Positions 37,403 through 45,845 of a stretch of DNA of 52,917 nt are shown in pieces. The stretch comes from Cupriavidus sp. 2SB (GTDB lineage: Bacteria; Pseudomonadota; Gammaproteobacteria; Burkholderiales; Burkholderiaceae): the NCBI RefSeq assembly GCF_005503625.1, contig NZ_SCMX01000049.1:1-52917 (forward strand), in the 5' to 3' direction. The translations under genes and the position numbers were made by a program. The notes beneath the pieces are model-generated. The model was not told the DNA's origin. It saw nothing but the letters and a program-made list of their open reading frames with translations, and searched no databases. Numbering within the stretch: position 1 is the first letter of the stretch; each line of letters starts with the position of its first letter.

Positions 37403-39032
37403 TTCGACCCCGCGCATTCTTTGTTTCAATGACGGCGCGACCAGCATCGGTCAGGCGAGCACGAACGTGCTGAATAGTCCCCAATGGCGCGTCCGGCTCC
37501 CATTCAATCAGACCCGCATCCTCGAGCTTTCCGACCATCACGTAGGTCAAGCCGCCGCGACCGGGAGTCGAGTATGGGCCCGTGAAGAACTGGGCAGAGC
37601 GCCGGATCTCGCCCCCACGCCCGATGTGCTCAAGCCAGCCGCGCATGGCCGGCGTCACCTTGACTTCAACTGGCGCAGCGCCTGAAGCAGGCGCCTCCAT
37701 ATCGGGCGCTAGCGGCAGCGCAGCGCTGGGTTGATGAACACCTGTCGCCGCCCCGCGCAGCGCCCACTCTGCCTTTTGAGCGGGGCCCATGGCATGGCCG
37801 GGTTGGTCGTCTGGCAGTTCGTCAAGAGCATCAAGCGCATTGGAGAGGGAATCGAAAGATCCTGCATCCACAACGTGACAACGCCGTTGGGCGACCACTT
37901 GCTCTTCCGAGTCGTCCATTGCGAGGTAAGCACATCGGGCAACTTCGATCAGCTTGGCAACGACCGGATGACTAGCGAGGCCACCCACGTGCTCGGCGCT
38001 TGCAGGGGCCTCATAGACAATTCGCACTATGTTGGCCGCATACTGAATGTTGTTTCGGTAGCTCTGCTCGGCCTGGTCGATCCATGATCCGTCTGCCATG
38101 CGCAGTTGGTAGATCGGCTCCGGCGCAATTGCTTGCCGTGAGAATAGATCCGCCATGCCGCCCGACACGCGCTCTCCGCCGTCGATCTCCCTGGATAGCC
38201 AACGGGTGTAAGCCTCCCGGCTTTCAGGGCGGTAGTAGCCTTTGCCCGCCACCTCGTTGTAGAGCTTGCGCATGTCGTAAAGCATGGTGCGCTGCGCATC
38301 TGCGGGGAGTATGCCAAAGCCGTGATTCAGACATGTTGCCATGCTGGCCAGGAGCGCGACATCTGGTTCGTGGGGGAGTGCCGTTGCGATGCTGACTGCT
38401 TCGAGCATGTCGAGAAAGTAGACAAACACGCCGTGCGGATCTTCCTTCCCGTGCGCGTCGTACCGTTTGAAGGTGCGCTTGAGCCCGAGTTCTCCCGCCT
38501 GCGCAGTAGGCTCATTCATGGGCAATCGTGCCGTGGGCGCCGCGAAAGGAGCTGCCAGCATCGCCTGCTGAATGATGCCCTCCGCCCAGCTTTCCGACGA
38601 ATCTGTATGTTCGACAATGGCGTCAATCAATGCCTTCCTGAGATCCGGCGTCGTATCATTGCCCGCTCCGGCCTCTGGCACAGCGCCGGCCAGCGCATCG
38701 CGCACGTAGTGGATTACTCGCGAATCGAAAGCAACCGGCAATCGATCGCCAAAGCGTTCGAACTGCCCGGCCACACTGCGCAGCACGCTTTCCAGCTCCA
38801 AAACGCGGTCATTTGGTGCTGGAGGCGCACCATCACCGAGCACCGATTCCTCCTGCTGCACGCTGCCCCGCTGGTGGATGTAGAGTTTCGTTCCGGGCGG
38901 AGCTTTCTTGGCATCAAGATAGGCGATCGTATATTCCGATGACCCCGGCATGTGGTGCGTTTCTCCTACGGGATCATCCATCGGTTCCGGAAGGTGTAGT
39001 GCTGCATCCGGCCATTGGTTCATGTCACGCAT
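37395..39032 (-). CDS. Large phage-early-type hypothetical protein, 545 aa
   Basis: ATG 39032 with GGGAGG 5 bases before, overlapping the upstream stop by 8 bases. N-terminal residues include AYLDAKKAPPGTKLYIHQRG, which resembles phage eaa-like proteins. A heptad-like segment (RVLELESVLRSVAGQFERFG) is followed by helical regions (KALIDAIVEHTDSSESWAEG) and a C-terminal winged-helix-like part (GWLEHIGRGGEIRRSAQFFT; TYVMVGKLEDAGLIEWEPDA; ARLTDAGRAVIE). The modular, repeat-like composition suggests assembly from several domains. Function unknown. Confidence 0.75.
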   Translation of the reverse strand: MRDMNQWPDAALHLPEPMDDPVGETHHMPGSSEYTIAYLDAKKAPPGTKLYIHQRGSVQQEESVLGDGAPPAPNDRVLELESVLRSVAGQFERFGDRLPVAFDSRVIHYVRDALAGAVPEAGAGNDTTPDLRKALIDAIVEHTDSSESWAEGIIQQAMLAAPFAAPTARLPMNEPTAQAGELGLKRTFKRYDAHGKEDPHGVFVYFLDMLEAVSIATALPHEPDVALLASMATCLNHGFGILPADAQRTMLYDMRKLYNEVAGKGYYRPESREAYTRWLSREIDGGERVSGGMADLFSRQAIAPEPIYQLRMADGSWIDQAEQSYRNNIQYAANIVRIVYEAPASAEHVGGLASHPVVAKLIEVARCAYLAMDDSEEQVVAQRRCHVVDAGSFDSLSNALDALDELPDDQPGHAMGPAQKAEWALRGAATGVHQPSAALPLAPDMEAPASGAAPVEVKVTPAMRGWLEHIGRGGEIRRSAQFFTGPYSTPGRGGLTYVMVGKLEDAGLIEWEPDAPLGTIQHVRARLTDAGRAVIETKNARGRNG

Positions 39033-39327
39033 TGCCACCTCCCTTATCCTCTGCGGCGATTTCCGCCGTGCCGCGCTTCTCCGGCTTGTAATCGCACCAG
39101 CGTTGCCACTCGCCTTCCGGGAGCTCGTTGCCGACCTCTCTTCCTGCCCATTTCTCGAACACTTCCGCTTCCACTATTGGCAACCTTCGCCCTAAGTTGA
39201 CGGTAGGTCCGTCGTACTGGATTCGCCCAACCGGGCTGACGTACGTAATCACGCGGTCATTAACGAAACCGTTTGAATGGGCCGGACGTTTGCCGCGCCA
39301 AACCTGCCCAACAGAGAACTTAGCCAC
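39025..39327 (-). CDS. Hypothetical protein, 100 aa
   Basis: GTG 39327 with GAGGGAGGCGAGC before it, overlapping the previous stop by 8 bases. Starts KFSVGQVWRGKRPAHSNGFV, then NDRVITYVSPVGRIQYDGPT: an SH3-like beta fold, and an acidic helix (VEAEVFEKWAGREVGNELPE). Phage-early-type. Confidence 0.75.
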   Translation of the reverse strand: MAKFSVGQVWRGKRPAHSNGFVNDRVITYVSPVGRIQYDGPTVNLGRRLPIVEAEVFEKWAGREVGNELPEGEWQRWCDYKPEKRGTAEIAAEDKGGGNA

Positions 39328-40450
39328 GCTCGCCTCCCTCGGTTGCGGCCGTGTTCTCCGCAACCAAGGCGGCGCGATCGATGTAGATGCCGAACGATTT
39401 GCACTGGTGGCCCTCGTTGACTTGATCCAGCAAGCCATTTGTGTAGATGATTTCGTAGTCCCCGCATTCAGGCCCGTCTACGCCGAACTGCACTTCCCCG
39501 CACACAAATTCACCTATGCACACAGGCGCGGCTACGCCCGCCTCGCTGCCCTGTTGTTGGCGAGTGGCGATTTCACGCGCAAACGGCAATGCGCTGTCCG
39601 GATGAATGCTGTGCGTGCGGCCGATTTCGATCAGATCGTTATCCGTCAGCGTCGCTTGCGCAGCCTGTTGCAGGCCGCGCGCATAACCCTTTTCTTCCTC
39701 ACGGATCAGCGCCGTAGCATGCTCGCACTGCAGGCGCGCGATCTCGCGATGCAGGTCGGTATCTTCCTCGACGTGCTGGCGCACGAGGGACTCCATTTCG
39801 CGATACGTGGTGATGTCGATTTGGCAGGCGGGCTCCTGCGCCATCGACGTGCCGAAGTGCTCTGCAGCTGCAGCGTGGTCGTCAAACTTTTCGTCGCAGT
39901 GGAAACAGCGCCACGGCATCAAAGTGCAACCCGCCTGCGCTGCGGGTGCCGGTGAGGCGCAGCCGACTTTCTGTACGCTGACGCCGCCGAGCTCGAATGC
40001 GATCGACCATTCCCATGCTTCGCCTTCCCGCAACCACTGCTCTTGCATGTCTTGCAGAGCGTCCTCCAGCGAATTCGTGCCATCGTCATGAGTGTCATCC
40101 GCAGACCCGAGCCATTCCGAGACCAGGAAATCGCGCACACCATCCATACCGACGACGATAGCCGCCGCAGGTAGATCGGTTTCGCCCCACGCTTTGCACA
40201 GGTACGTATCGCCGGCGGGCCCGCCCGCTGATGCGGCGGTCGCGGCGTACTTCGCCAGCATGTCCAGCACGAATGCAGCGACCATCGGCTTTCCGATCCG
40301 TTGCTGCTGGCTGTAGGTTGCCCATGCCTGCGCAATCTCGGCCTCCGTTGGCGCTGGTACGGCGGGCGCCGCGTCAATGCGCGCCACCACCGGCGCGATC
40401 TGAGCATTCTCAGCCGTCTGCGCGGCAGTGGCGTCTTTGGTGTCAGTCAT
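39320..40450 (-). CDS. Phage-early-type hypothetical protein with C2H2-like motif, 376 aa
   Basis: AAGGACCGAA precedes ATG 40450. Includes CFHCDEKFDDHAAAAEHFGT, a C-x2-C-x12-H-like zinc-finger pattern, a coiled coil (REMESLVRQHVEEDTDLHRE; IARLQCEHATALIREEEKGY), and a C-terminal cysteine-bearing part (CIGEFVCGEVQFGVDGPECG). N-terminal 80 residues are Ala-rich. Proteins of this kind occur in early regions of temperate phages (ead/Ea22-like); function unknown. Confidence 0.75.
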   Translation of the reverse strand: MTDTKDATAAQTAENAQIAPVVARIDAAPAVPAPTEAEIAQAWATYSQQQRIGKPMVAAFVLDMLAKYAATAASAGGPAGDTYLCKAWGETDLPAAAIVVGMDGVRDFLVSEWLGSADDTHDDGTNSLEDALQDMQEQWLREGEAWEWSIAFELGGVSVQKVGCASPAPAAQAGCTLMPWRCFHCDEKFDDHAAAAEHFGTSMAQEPACQIDITTYREMESLVRQHVEEDTDLHREIARLQCEHATALIREEEKGYARGLQQAAQATLTDNDLIEIGRTHSIHPDSALPFAREIATRQQQGSEAGVAAPVCIGEFVCGEVQFGVDGPECGDYEIIYTNGLLDQVNEGHQCKSFGIYIDRAALVAENTAATEGGERG

Positions 40451-40482
40451 TTCGGTCCTTGGGTCATTTCGAATCCTGCAGA

Positions 40483-41916
40483 TCAGGCTGGGAGCTGCTG
40501 CGGCGTGACATCGATCGGCGCAACTATGTGCAAAAGGCGCTCGCTGATGTCTGCGAGAGTGGTGGCCATGTGCTGGTTGCCTCCCAGGTTCGCTGCTGCG
40601 TCGGCTTCCATTGCGATCTGTAAAATGCGATCGCGTAGGGGGCGATCCATCGAGACCGCGGCCGGGACGTACTCTGGAAGCGGCGAGTGCTTCGGCTTTG
40701 CAGCCTGCTTCGCGCGAATCTTCTCGACGATGGTCCAGATCCTGGCGAGTTCAGTTTCGCCTGCCAGGTGCATGTCCGCGCCGCTTGCGAGGCACAGAGC
40801 AGCGAGAGTCACCATCACACCCCCGATCTCCTGTTTCAGTTCACCGGGCGGGCGGCCGAACGTGTAGTCGACCAGCTGATGGGCTTCGCTGCATGTCATG
40901 CCGTTGGCTTGTACGAGCTCGGTTGCCTCTTCATAGAAGCGATGGTTGCGCTCTGCGCGATCCGCGGCGATCTTCGCGCCGAAGCACTCGAGCATCCAGG
41001 GCTGAACGCGCCATTGGAATGGTGCAAGACGAATCGAGGCACCGAATGCGGCGACAAGCTCGGATAGCTCGGCGTATTCGTTAAGGAGCCTGACGATCAT
41101 GCCGTGCCCGCCACCAAACCCGCTTCCGGAGTACGCCTTTGCCCAGTAGAGAATTGTCTCGACCGGTTGCCCATCCCAAACGACCGGCGGCGGAGCTGCG
41201 GAGACAAACCCAGCCCGGAAGGCCCTGCGATTACCCGCCGTCGGCTTGAGGCCTGATGCCTTGAAGGCCTGGAGCATGGCATCCCCTCCGCGTGGCGCCG
41301 GCTCTGGGGACTCGGCGCGGATCTTCGCGGCGATGATCTTTGCCGCGCTTCGAAAGAGGTGGTTGCGACTTTGGGAGCAGGTGCCTTCTGCGATGTCCGC
41401 CGCTCGTGTCAGGCCGGCGGCATACACACCCGTCCCGCAGTGCGGGCATCCCAAATGATCTCGCTCTTTCGCTTCCGTGGCATCTACTGGCGCTGGACAT
41501 CCGCCATGCGGTACCGCCATGTTGGCGTCTGCAAGCAACTTCTTGATGCGCTCAACGTTCCCCCGGTTCTCGTCAGAACGCGCACGCATGCGACCGCGGG
41601 CGTTCTCGTCCGGCTCATCGGCACGCATATCATCCCAAGCTGATGCACTCGACTCCAGAATCCGTATCACCTGTTCGGCGAACGTCGACCGCTCCTGAGG
41701 GGCGTCGTCACGTCCAGAAAGCTGCGCCAGTTCGGGCGGTTCGACCCCCAGGAACACGGCTTCCGGGGCGTTTGGCCAATCGACCCGAATGGTCTCGAAC
41801 TCACCCTGCTGCCAGCAGCGCAAGAACGTGATCCCTTCTTCGGCGGTGACAGCATATGCGATGGCTGCGATCGCCGCCGACGATCCGTTGGTACGCGCCA
41901 TATGTGCTTGTGTCAT
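40483..41916 (-). CDS. MazG-like nucleotide pyrophosphohydrolase domain protein
   Basis: A 477-aa protein, AGGAGG 6-7 bases before ATG 41916. Residues 300-400 match the phage dATP/dGTP diphosphohydrolase (DUF550/MazG-like) domain: FQWRVQPWMLECFGAKIAAD, then ERNHRFYEEATELVQANGMT (EExxEL metal ligands), AHQLVDYTFGRPPGELKQE, and IGGVMVTLAALCLASGADMH. The 300 residues before it contain a CPHCGTGVY zinc knuckle and a segment found in other phage-early proteins (ERIKKLLADANMAVPHGGC). It would hydrolyse (d)NTPs to monophosphates, perhaps cleaning nucleotide pools or modified nucleotides. Confidence 0.83.
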   Translation of the reverse strand: MTQAHMARTNGSSAAIAAIAYAVTAEEGITFLRCWQQGEFETIRVDWPNAPEAVFLGVEPPELAQLSGRDDAPQERSTFAEQVIRILESSASAWDDMRADEPDENARGRMRARSDENRGNVERIKKLLADANMAVPHGGCPAPVDATEAKERDHLGCPHCGTGVYAAGLTRAADIAEGTCSQSRNHLFRSAAKIIAAKIRAESPEPAPRGGDAMLQAFKASGLKPTAGNRRAFRAGFVSAAPPPVVWDGQPVETILYWAKAYSGSGFGGGHGMIVRLLNEYAELSELVAAFGASIRLAPFQWRVQPWMLECFGAKIAADRAERNHRFYEEATELVQANGMTCSEAHQLVDYTFGRPPGELKQEIGGVMVTLAALCLASGADMHLAGETELARIWTIVEKIRAKQAAKPKHSPLPEYVPAAVSMDRPLRDRILQIAMEADAAANLGGNQHMATTLADISERLLHIVAPIDVTPQQLPA

Positions 41917-42584
41917 GCTGATACCTCCTCGCCCTGTGTCGCAGTGGACTTGCCATAGAGGCCATTGAAAGCGTCGACATCACCGCGAGCGACATAGACG
42001 CTCCTGTCGCCAAACACGAAGGTTGCGCCTCCGTACTTCGCACCGGGGAAGAGAAACTCCGCAAGACAACGCATTCCACCGCCAGGCTCGGTGGGTTCCA
42101 GCGTGGAACCGCAGATGTGGACCCGCTTGATCGTTGCCTGGGGGTATTTCGCTAGCACGAGCTCGATCAGTGCTGATTCTGCGGCGGCACGGCCGCGGAA
42201 CCACGCCCGGTGCTCCCCCTGACACGTTCGCGAGCAGTAGGCGCGTTGTCCCTCCGTGACAATCTCGAAGTCATCGGGATCGAGGTCCTCGTCGGCCAGT
42301 GCATCGAACATGTGCTGGCTCACCTCGCGCTCGCAGTGGCTGCATTGGATGGTCCAGCCGTTCTCGATCAGGGCAGAAGCCGGCACCGGGCCCGGAGCGT
42401 ACTGGTCGAACTTCGGTGAACGCTTGCAGTGCTCCACCGACTCGAAGTCCGTACCCATTTCTGCGGCGCCCTCCCGCCGAGCAACGACATTGGTGCTCGC
42501 AAAGCGAATCGCCCAGCCATCGTCACCGTCGTGGACCTCGAACGCGAGAAGTTTCTGTGGGACATCTTCCTGAATGGTGGTCAT
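41913..42584 (-). CDS. Cysteine-containing hypothetical protein, 223 aa
   Basis: ATG 42584 with GGAGG 7 bases before. N-terminal strand pattern (LAFEVHDGDDGWAIRFASTN), a zinc knuckle (CSHCEREVSQHMFDAL, then CSRTCQGEHRAWF) and a C-terminal beta part (GATFVFGDRSVYVARGDVDA). Its stop overlaps the MazG-like start (ATGA). Confidence 0.75.
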   Translation of the reverse strand: MTTIQEDVPQKLLAFEVHDGDDGWAIRFASTNVVARREGAAEMGTDFESVEHCKRSPKFDQYAPGPVPASALIENGWTIQCSHCEREVSQHMFDALADEDLDPDDFEIVTEGQRAYCSRTCQGEHRAWFRGRAAAESALIELVLAKYPQATIKRVHICGSTLEPTEPGGGMRCLAEFLFPGAKYGGATFVFGDRSVYVARGDVDAFNGLYGKSTATQGEEVSA

Positions 42585-42586
42585 CT

Positions 42587-43408
42587 TCAAGCCTCCGGTG
42601 AATTCGCTGCGGTGTCCGGGCCCAGTGCGGCCCGCTTTGTGTTCGGTGACTCAAGCGAGAGGCAAACCCAGCCCGGGAAAAGGCCGTATCCCGTCAGCAC
42701 GTGCGAGACGACTCGCCAGATCTCCTGCCCTGTGAAGAGCACCGGTGCTCCGGTCTGCATTTCCGCAGCGGAGTAGACGGTCTCCTTGAGGAGCAGTACG
42801 TCACCTAGCCTGTAATCGCGGTCGTCGAACCGGATCTCATGCGTCTTCCGCCCGTCCGCAACGGCGTTGAAGACTTCACTGTCACATTTCAGGGAGTGTT
42901 GGATGGGGCCTCGGGGTTGGGTCCGCGCTCGCTCGAGGGCATCGGCGGCTTCACGGTCCGACCAGCTGCCCGTCAGGACCCCGTGCCAGTTAAAGCAGGC
43001 CCCGGACGTCGCGATGACATGGTGGAGGCGCTTATCGAGCGGGATGTCAGGCTGTTGCGCCTTGCCGGCGAGGTATCCGAGGAGCGCATACCAGTCCTCG
43101 TTGGACTTGGCCATGTCGTGCGCTGGCCCCCAACGCACCCGCTGGTGCATTGCCTCGTTGTACGACGCGTGCACAAAGTGCGCCACTTCCGGCGTGTTGA
43201 TTCGACGAAACGCGGCGGCGTCAGCGGCATCCTTGGCGGAGTTCTCGACCAAGGCTCGTGCCCCAGCCAGTTCTTCCGCCAGGGCCATCACCGTGCTTTG
43301 CCACTCGGGCGGGAGATTGACGGCATCGCGCCTGGTCGCATCCAGATCCACTGGACCCTGCACCGGCGCCGCCTGTTGACCATTCTTCGCTACATTACAC
43401 GTATGCAT
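42587..43408 (-). CDS. ASCH/DUF3850-domain protein, 273 aa
   Basis: The C-terminal part matches the DUF3850 ASCH fold: HSLKCDSEVFNAVADGRKTH, EIRFDDRDYRLGDVLLLKET, RVVSHVLTGYGLFPGWVCLS. ASCH domains bind RNA or modified bases. The middle has a Trp/His segment (MHQRVRWGPAHDMAKSNEDW; YALLGYLAGKAQQPDIPLDK; RLHHVIATSGACFNWHGVLT) resembling phage-type proteins. The listed ATG 43408 lies inside the recurrent palindrome with no ribosome site; the true start may be a downstream GTG. It is first in the 35-43 kb polycistron. Confidence 0.75.
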   Translation of the reverse strand: MHTCNVAKNGQQAAPVQGPVDLDATRRDAVNLPPEWQSTVMALAEELAGARALVENSAKDAADAAAFRRINTPEVAHFVHASYNEAMHQRVRWGPAHDMAKSNEDWYALLGYLAGKAQQPDIPLDKRLHHVIATSGACFNWHGVLTGSWSDREAADALERARTQPRGPIQHSLKCDSEVFNAVADGRKTHEIRFDDRDYRLGDVLLLKETVYSAAEMQTGAPVLFTGQEIWRVVSHVLTGYGLFPGWVCLSLESPNTKRAALGPDTAANSPEA

Positions 43409-43411
43409 ACG
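43396..43411. promoter_or_regulatory. Recurrent operator/promoter element, site 8
   Basis: TTACACGTATGCATACG; the last 12 bases (CGTATGCATACG, 43400-43411) are a perfect palindrome. It covers the annotated start of the ASCH-domain gene, so that start is doubtful or the message is leaderless. Confidence 0.65.
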
Positions 43412-43465
43412 CTGAAAGGGGAATCAGTTAGCGGACTTCGGTAGTTTATCGGACTGTGTGGCTTG

Positions 43466-43771
43466 TCAGAATCCAATGGCGGACCGAAGGCTCTCGAAGA
43501 ACGACACCCGTGATTCCTCTCGAACAAGGTACCTGCCGATAGCGATATCGTATGGTTCCACAAGCATGGCCTCGAGCGCCAAAACGTCTCGCTCCAGATT
43601 CGCTCGATGGCACGCGTTCCCCGCCAACGCATCCGGAATGTTGTGCGCCGCATCGGCGACCATGAACAAGTGCTCTCGGCCCAACTCGTTCAGGTCTCGC
43701 GTGGAGAAGTGGCGGAGCCGGCAGAATGCCTGGTGCAAGGCCTCGCACGCACGCTTTTCGATCTCGGTCAT
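43466..43771 (-). CDS. Hypothetical helical protein, 101 aa
   Basis: ATG 43771 overlaps the stop of a small upstream gene (TGATG). Helical: EIEKRACEALHQAFCRLRHF, MVADAAHNIPDALAGNACHR and ERDVLALEAMLVEPYDIAIG. The ADAAHNIPDAL helix is like LSDVAHNLPEM of the 122-aa protein at 14780, hinting at a common family on this element. Confidence 0.7.
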   Translation of the reverse strand: MTEIEKRACEALHQAFCRLRHFSTRDLNELGREHLFMVADAAHNIPDALAGNACHRANLERDVLALEAMLVEPYDIAIGRYLVREESRVSFFESLRSAIGF

Positions 43772-43857
43772 CACGATGCCGGCTTCATGGGTTGCTGAGC
43801 GAGCTCGAAACTGATCGGACGGTGAGGTGCCGCTTCGCGATGTGCCATTTCCATCAT
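43771..43857 (-). CDS. Very small protein, 28 aa
   Basis: ATG 43857 with GGAG about 10 bases before, ending in TGA that overlaps the next ATG. MMEMAHREAAPHRPISFELA, then QQPMKPAS. Probably translated for coupling or a genuine microprotein. Confidence 0.5.
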   Translation of the reverse strand: MMEMAHREAAPHRPISFELAQQPMKPAS

Positions 43858-43901
43858 TCTCACTGCTCTCCTGGTATGTGAGCCCCGGCGATCACCGACA
43901 C

Positions 43902-44084
43902 TCAGTTCAACTGTCGCAGCTGCTGCCCCGGCACCACCTTGAATGCGGCGCCATACGAAAGGGCTGTTCTGATCGCCAACAAGAGGGCCGCATCAGGCAT
44001 TTCCGCCTGCAGTACCAGGACCGCTTCGCCGGACTCAAATTGCTCCCTGAGCACGTCTTGAATGTCTATTTCTCTCTTTGGCAT
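43902..44084 (-). CDS. Small acidic protein, 60 aa
   Basis: ATG 44084, immediately after the lipoprotein stop. MPKREIDIQDVLREQFESGE, AVLVLQAEMPDAALLLAIRT, ALSYGAAFKVVPGQQLRQLN. Compact alpha/beta pattern; unknown family. Confidence 0.68.
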   Translation of the reverse strand: MPKREIDIQDVLREQFESGEAVLVLQAEMPDAALLLAIRTALSYGAAFKVVPGQQLRQLN

Positions 44085-44085
44085 T

Positions 44086-44382
44086 TCAGGTTGCGTAGCC
44101 GCAAGTCGCATGCTCGACCCGCCAGCCCGTCTTGTTGTCTTGGATGGTCCGTCTGAGAACCAACTCGCATCTTTTGAATCCGTCGCCGTGCTCGGCGCTA
44201 ACGTAGGCCTTGCTACCGGCTATCCGGACACTTTGCTTGATTGCGACCGGGTCGGTGCCGGTCACATCGCTGATATAGGCCTGTGCCACCTCGCGTGCGG
44301 CGGATTCCGCCCCGAAATCAGGAAGTTCGATGCAGCCCGAAACGCCAAAGGCTGCCAGAGCGGCAACCAGGATATTGACCAT
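44086..44382 (-). CDS. Lipoprotein, 98 aa
   Basis: Signal with lipobox (MVNILVAALAAFGVSGC). Mature part: AREVAQAYISDVTGTDPVAI, KQSVRIAGSKAYVSAEHGDG, FKRCELVLRRTIQDNKTGWR. A NTF2-like mature fold is possible. GGAGG lies 10-11 bases before ATG 44382. Confidence 0.72.
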   Translation of the reverse strand: MVNILVAALAAFGVSGCIELPDFGAESAAREVAQAYISDVTGTDPVAIKQSVRIAGSKAYVSAEHGDGFKRCELVLRRTIQDNKTGWRVEHATCGYAT

Positions 44383-44432
44383 GCTTGAGCACCCTCCGGT
44401 GAGACCCTCAGCCTAAGCGCCGCCCCTGGTGA

Positions 44433-44864
44433 TCACTTCTTGCCGACGACGCTGGATAGAATCGTATCAGCAATGCTTCCCGCGACCGCCCCGGCTTCCT
44501 TCACAGCAGAGATCGCCTTTTGCTCCAGGTTGAACTGGCGCGTCAATGCTGTCACTTCACATCGCACCAGATCGCGCTTCATGGCACGCACTTTGTTTGC
44601 GTAGCTTTCGGCAAAGATCGACTTGGACCAGTCCCAGTCAATGGCGCCCGGAGCGGCTTCCCACGGAGAGCTCTTCCCGGTGATGCGGTTGGACTCACCA
44701 TTGAATGCGTCGACGGCCGCACCGACCAGAACCTCAAGGCCTAGTACGCCTGGGCCAAGTGCAATCTTCTCTCCGGTCGTAAGGCTCCTCCTGTCTGCAC
44801 GGAGGTTCCCGTCAATCTCCGACTGCGTCGGCGGGTCGCCAAAAATGTTGATCTCGCTGGTCAT
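44433..44864 (-). CDS. Hypothetical protein, 143 aa
   Basis: GGAAGAAG before ATG 44864. Soluble to amphipathic; acidic start (MTSEINIFGDPPTQSEIDGN) and helices (KIALGPGVLGLEVLVGAAVD; EQKAISAVKEAGAVAGSIAD) ending LSSVVGKK. Alanine/glycine-rich helices may contact membrane. Function unknown. Confidence 0.68.
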   Translation of the reverse strand: MTSEINIFGDPPTQSEIDGNLRADRRSLTTGEKIALGPGVLGLEVLVGAAVDAFNGESNRITGKSSPWEAAPGAIDWDWSKSIFAESYANKVRAMKRDLVRCEVTALTRQFNLEQKAISAVKEAGAVAGSIADTILSSVVGKK

Positions 44865-44882
44865 CTTCTTCCACTCAGATGG

Positions 44883-45089
44883 TTAGGCGTGAGAGGTTGC
44901 GCTTTGAATGGCGATGCCGAGGTCGCGAATGCGGTTCAGCAGGGCCACAGGAACACGGATGGTTTCACATCCATGCGACTCGGTCGTCGTCCATTCCTTG
45001 CTGTCCGCATACTGCTTGCGCGACTGTGCCGCGAAGTCCACGACAGTATTGATGAGGTCAGCAGTTTCGTTGTCGATGTGCGTTGCCAT
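44883..45089 (-). CDS. Small acidic protein, 68 aa or less
   Basis: ATG 45089: MATHIDNETADLINTVVDFA, AQSRKQYADSKEWTTTESHG, CETIRVPVALLNRIRDLGIA. No ribosome site; an element-like sequence (CACGTAAGTAAT on the minus strand) ends 6 bases before the ATG, so a leaderless transcript is possible. Confidence 0.62.
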   Translation of the reverse strand: MATHIDNETADLINTVVDFAAQSRKQYADSKEWTTTESHGCETIRVPVALLNRIRDLGIAIQSATSHA

Positions 45090-45095
45090 TGCGCG

Positions 45096-45110
45096 ATTAC
45101 TTACGTGTCG
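45096..45110 (-). promoter_or_regulatory. Element-like promoter, site 9
   Basis: Minus strand CGACACGTAAGTAAT, similar to ACACGTACTTATAAT of site 5, right before the ATG at 45089. Confidence 0.4.
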
Positions 45111-45221
45111 ATTGTGTGTACTTGGACTACAGTCGTTGTTGGTTTGCCTCACGCGGGTCACGCACCGCAACCTTGCAGCGACTTGCTCTTCCGTCTTTTC
45201 GCTTGTTTAGCAGCATGCATT

Positions 45222-45785
45222 TCAGCGGCTGCCGAGCACCATCAAGTAGGAGAGGAGAATTCCGAACATCGGCAGGACCATCAGAATGTCGCGCTCAATA
45301 TCGCAAGTCCCGGACGTCCTCGACCAAATTCTGGCGTCGGCGATAAATGGCAACACGAGGGCGGCTAGTCCAAGAACTTCAGATCGAAACTGTGGCTGCA
45401 TCGCGCTCGAGAGCATCAGTACCAAGCATGTCACCAGCGCGGTGAGGTTGATCGCAATCGCAGCAAGGATCAGTAAAGTCCACGCTCGAAATCGCATGGC
45501 CAAGTAGAACATAGCCGTTAGACCGACAGCCAGGAGAAACCACGCCCTTCCGTCGTACCAAGCAGGGATCAGCTGCGGCCATTCGGCTGGCGACGCGAGC
45601 ACCAGATGTAGCCACGGGAATGCCAACGCTGCTGCAATCGCCAACCCAACCATCTGCGCTTTGAAAGTGCCGAGTTTCAATGCAAGGAACTTAAACGCTC
45701 TTTCCCCACCGAGAAGGCAGACTTCGAAGATCACTTGGATCACTGCTATGCAAGCGAGGGGCCAAACTTGATAGAGCAAATCCAT
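45222..45785 (-). CDS. Multi-helix membrane protein, 187 aa
   Basis: ATG 45785. Five or six hydrophobic segments (LACIAVIQVIFEVCLLGGE; MVGLAIAAALAFPWLHLVLA; WFLLAVGLTAMFYLAMRF; LLILAAIAINLTALVTCLVL; VLGLAALVLPFIADARIW; ILMVLPMFGILLSYLMVLG). No family recognised. Confidence 0.72.
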   Translation of the reverse strand: MDLLYQVWPLACIAVIQVIFEVCLLGGERAFKFLALKLGTFKAQMVGLAIAAALAFPWLHLVLASPAEWPQLIPAWYDGRAWFLLAVGLTAMFYLAMRFRAWTLLILAAIAINLTALVTCLVLMLSSAMQPQFRSEVLGLAALVLPFIADARIWSRTSGTCDIERDILMVLPMFGILLSYLMVLGSR

Positions 45786-45845
45786 GATGTCTTTAGATGG
45801 GTACAGCAACTTGATTGATTACGAGCAGGCCAGACGGAGCACGGC

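Noticed and set aside
45159..45218. A 20-codon basic peptide (MHAAKQAKRRKSKSLQGCGA) on the minus strand
   Set aside because: No ribosome site and too short to support without further data.
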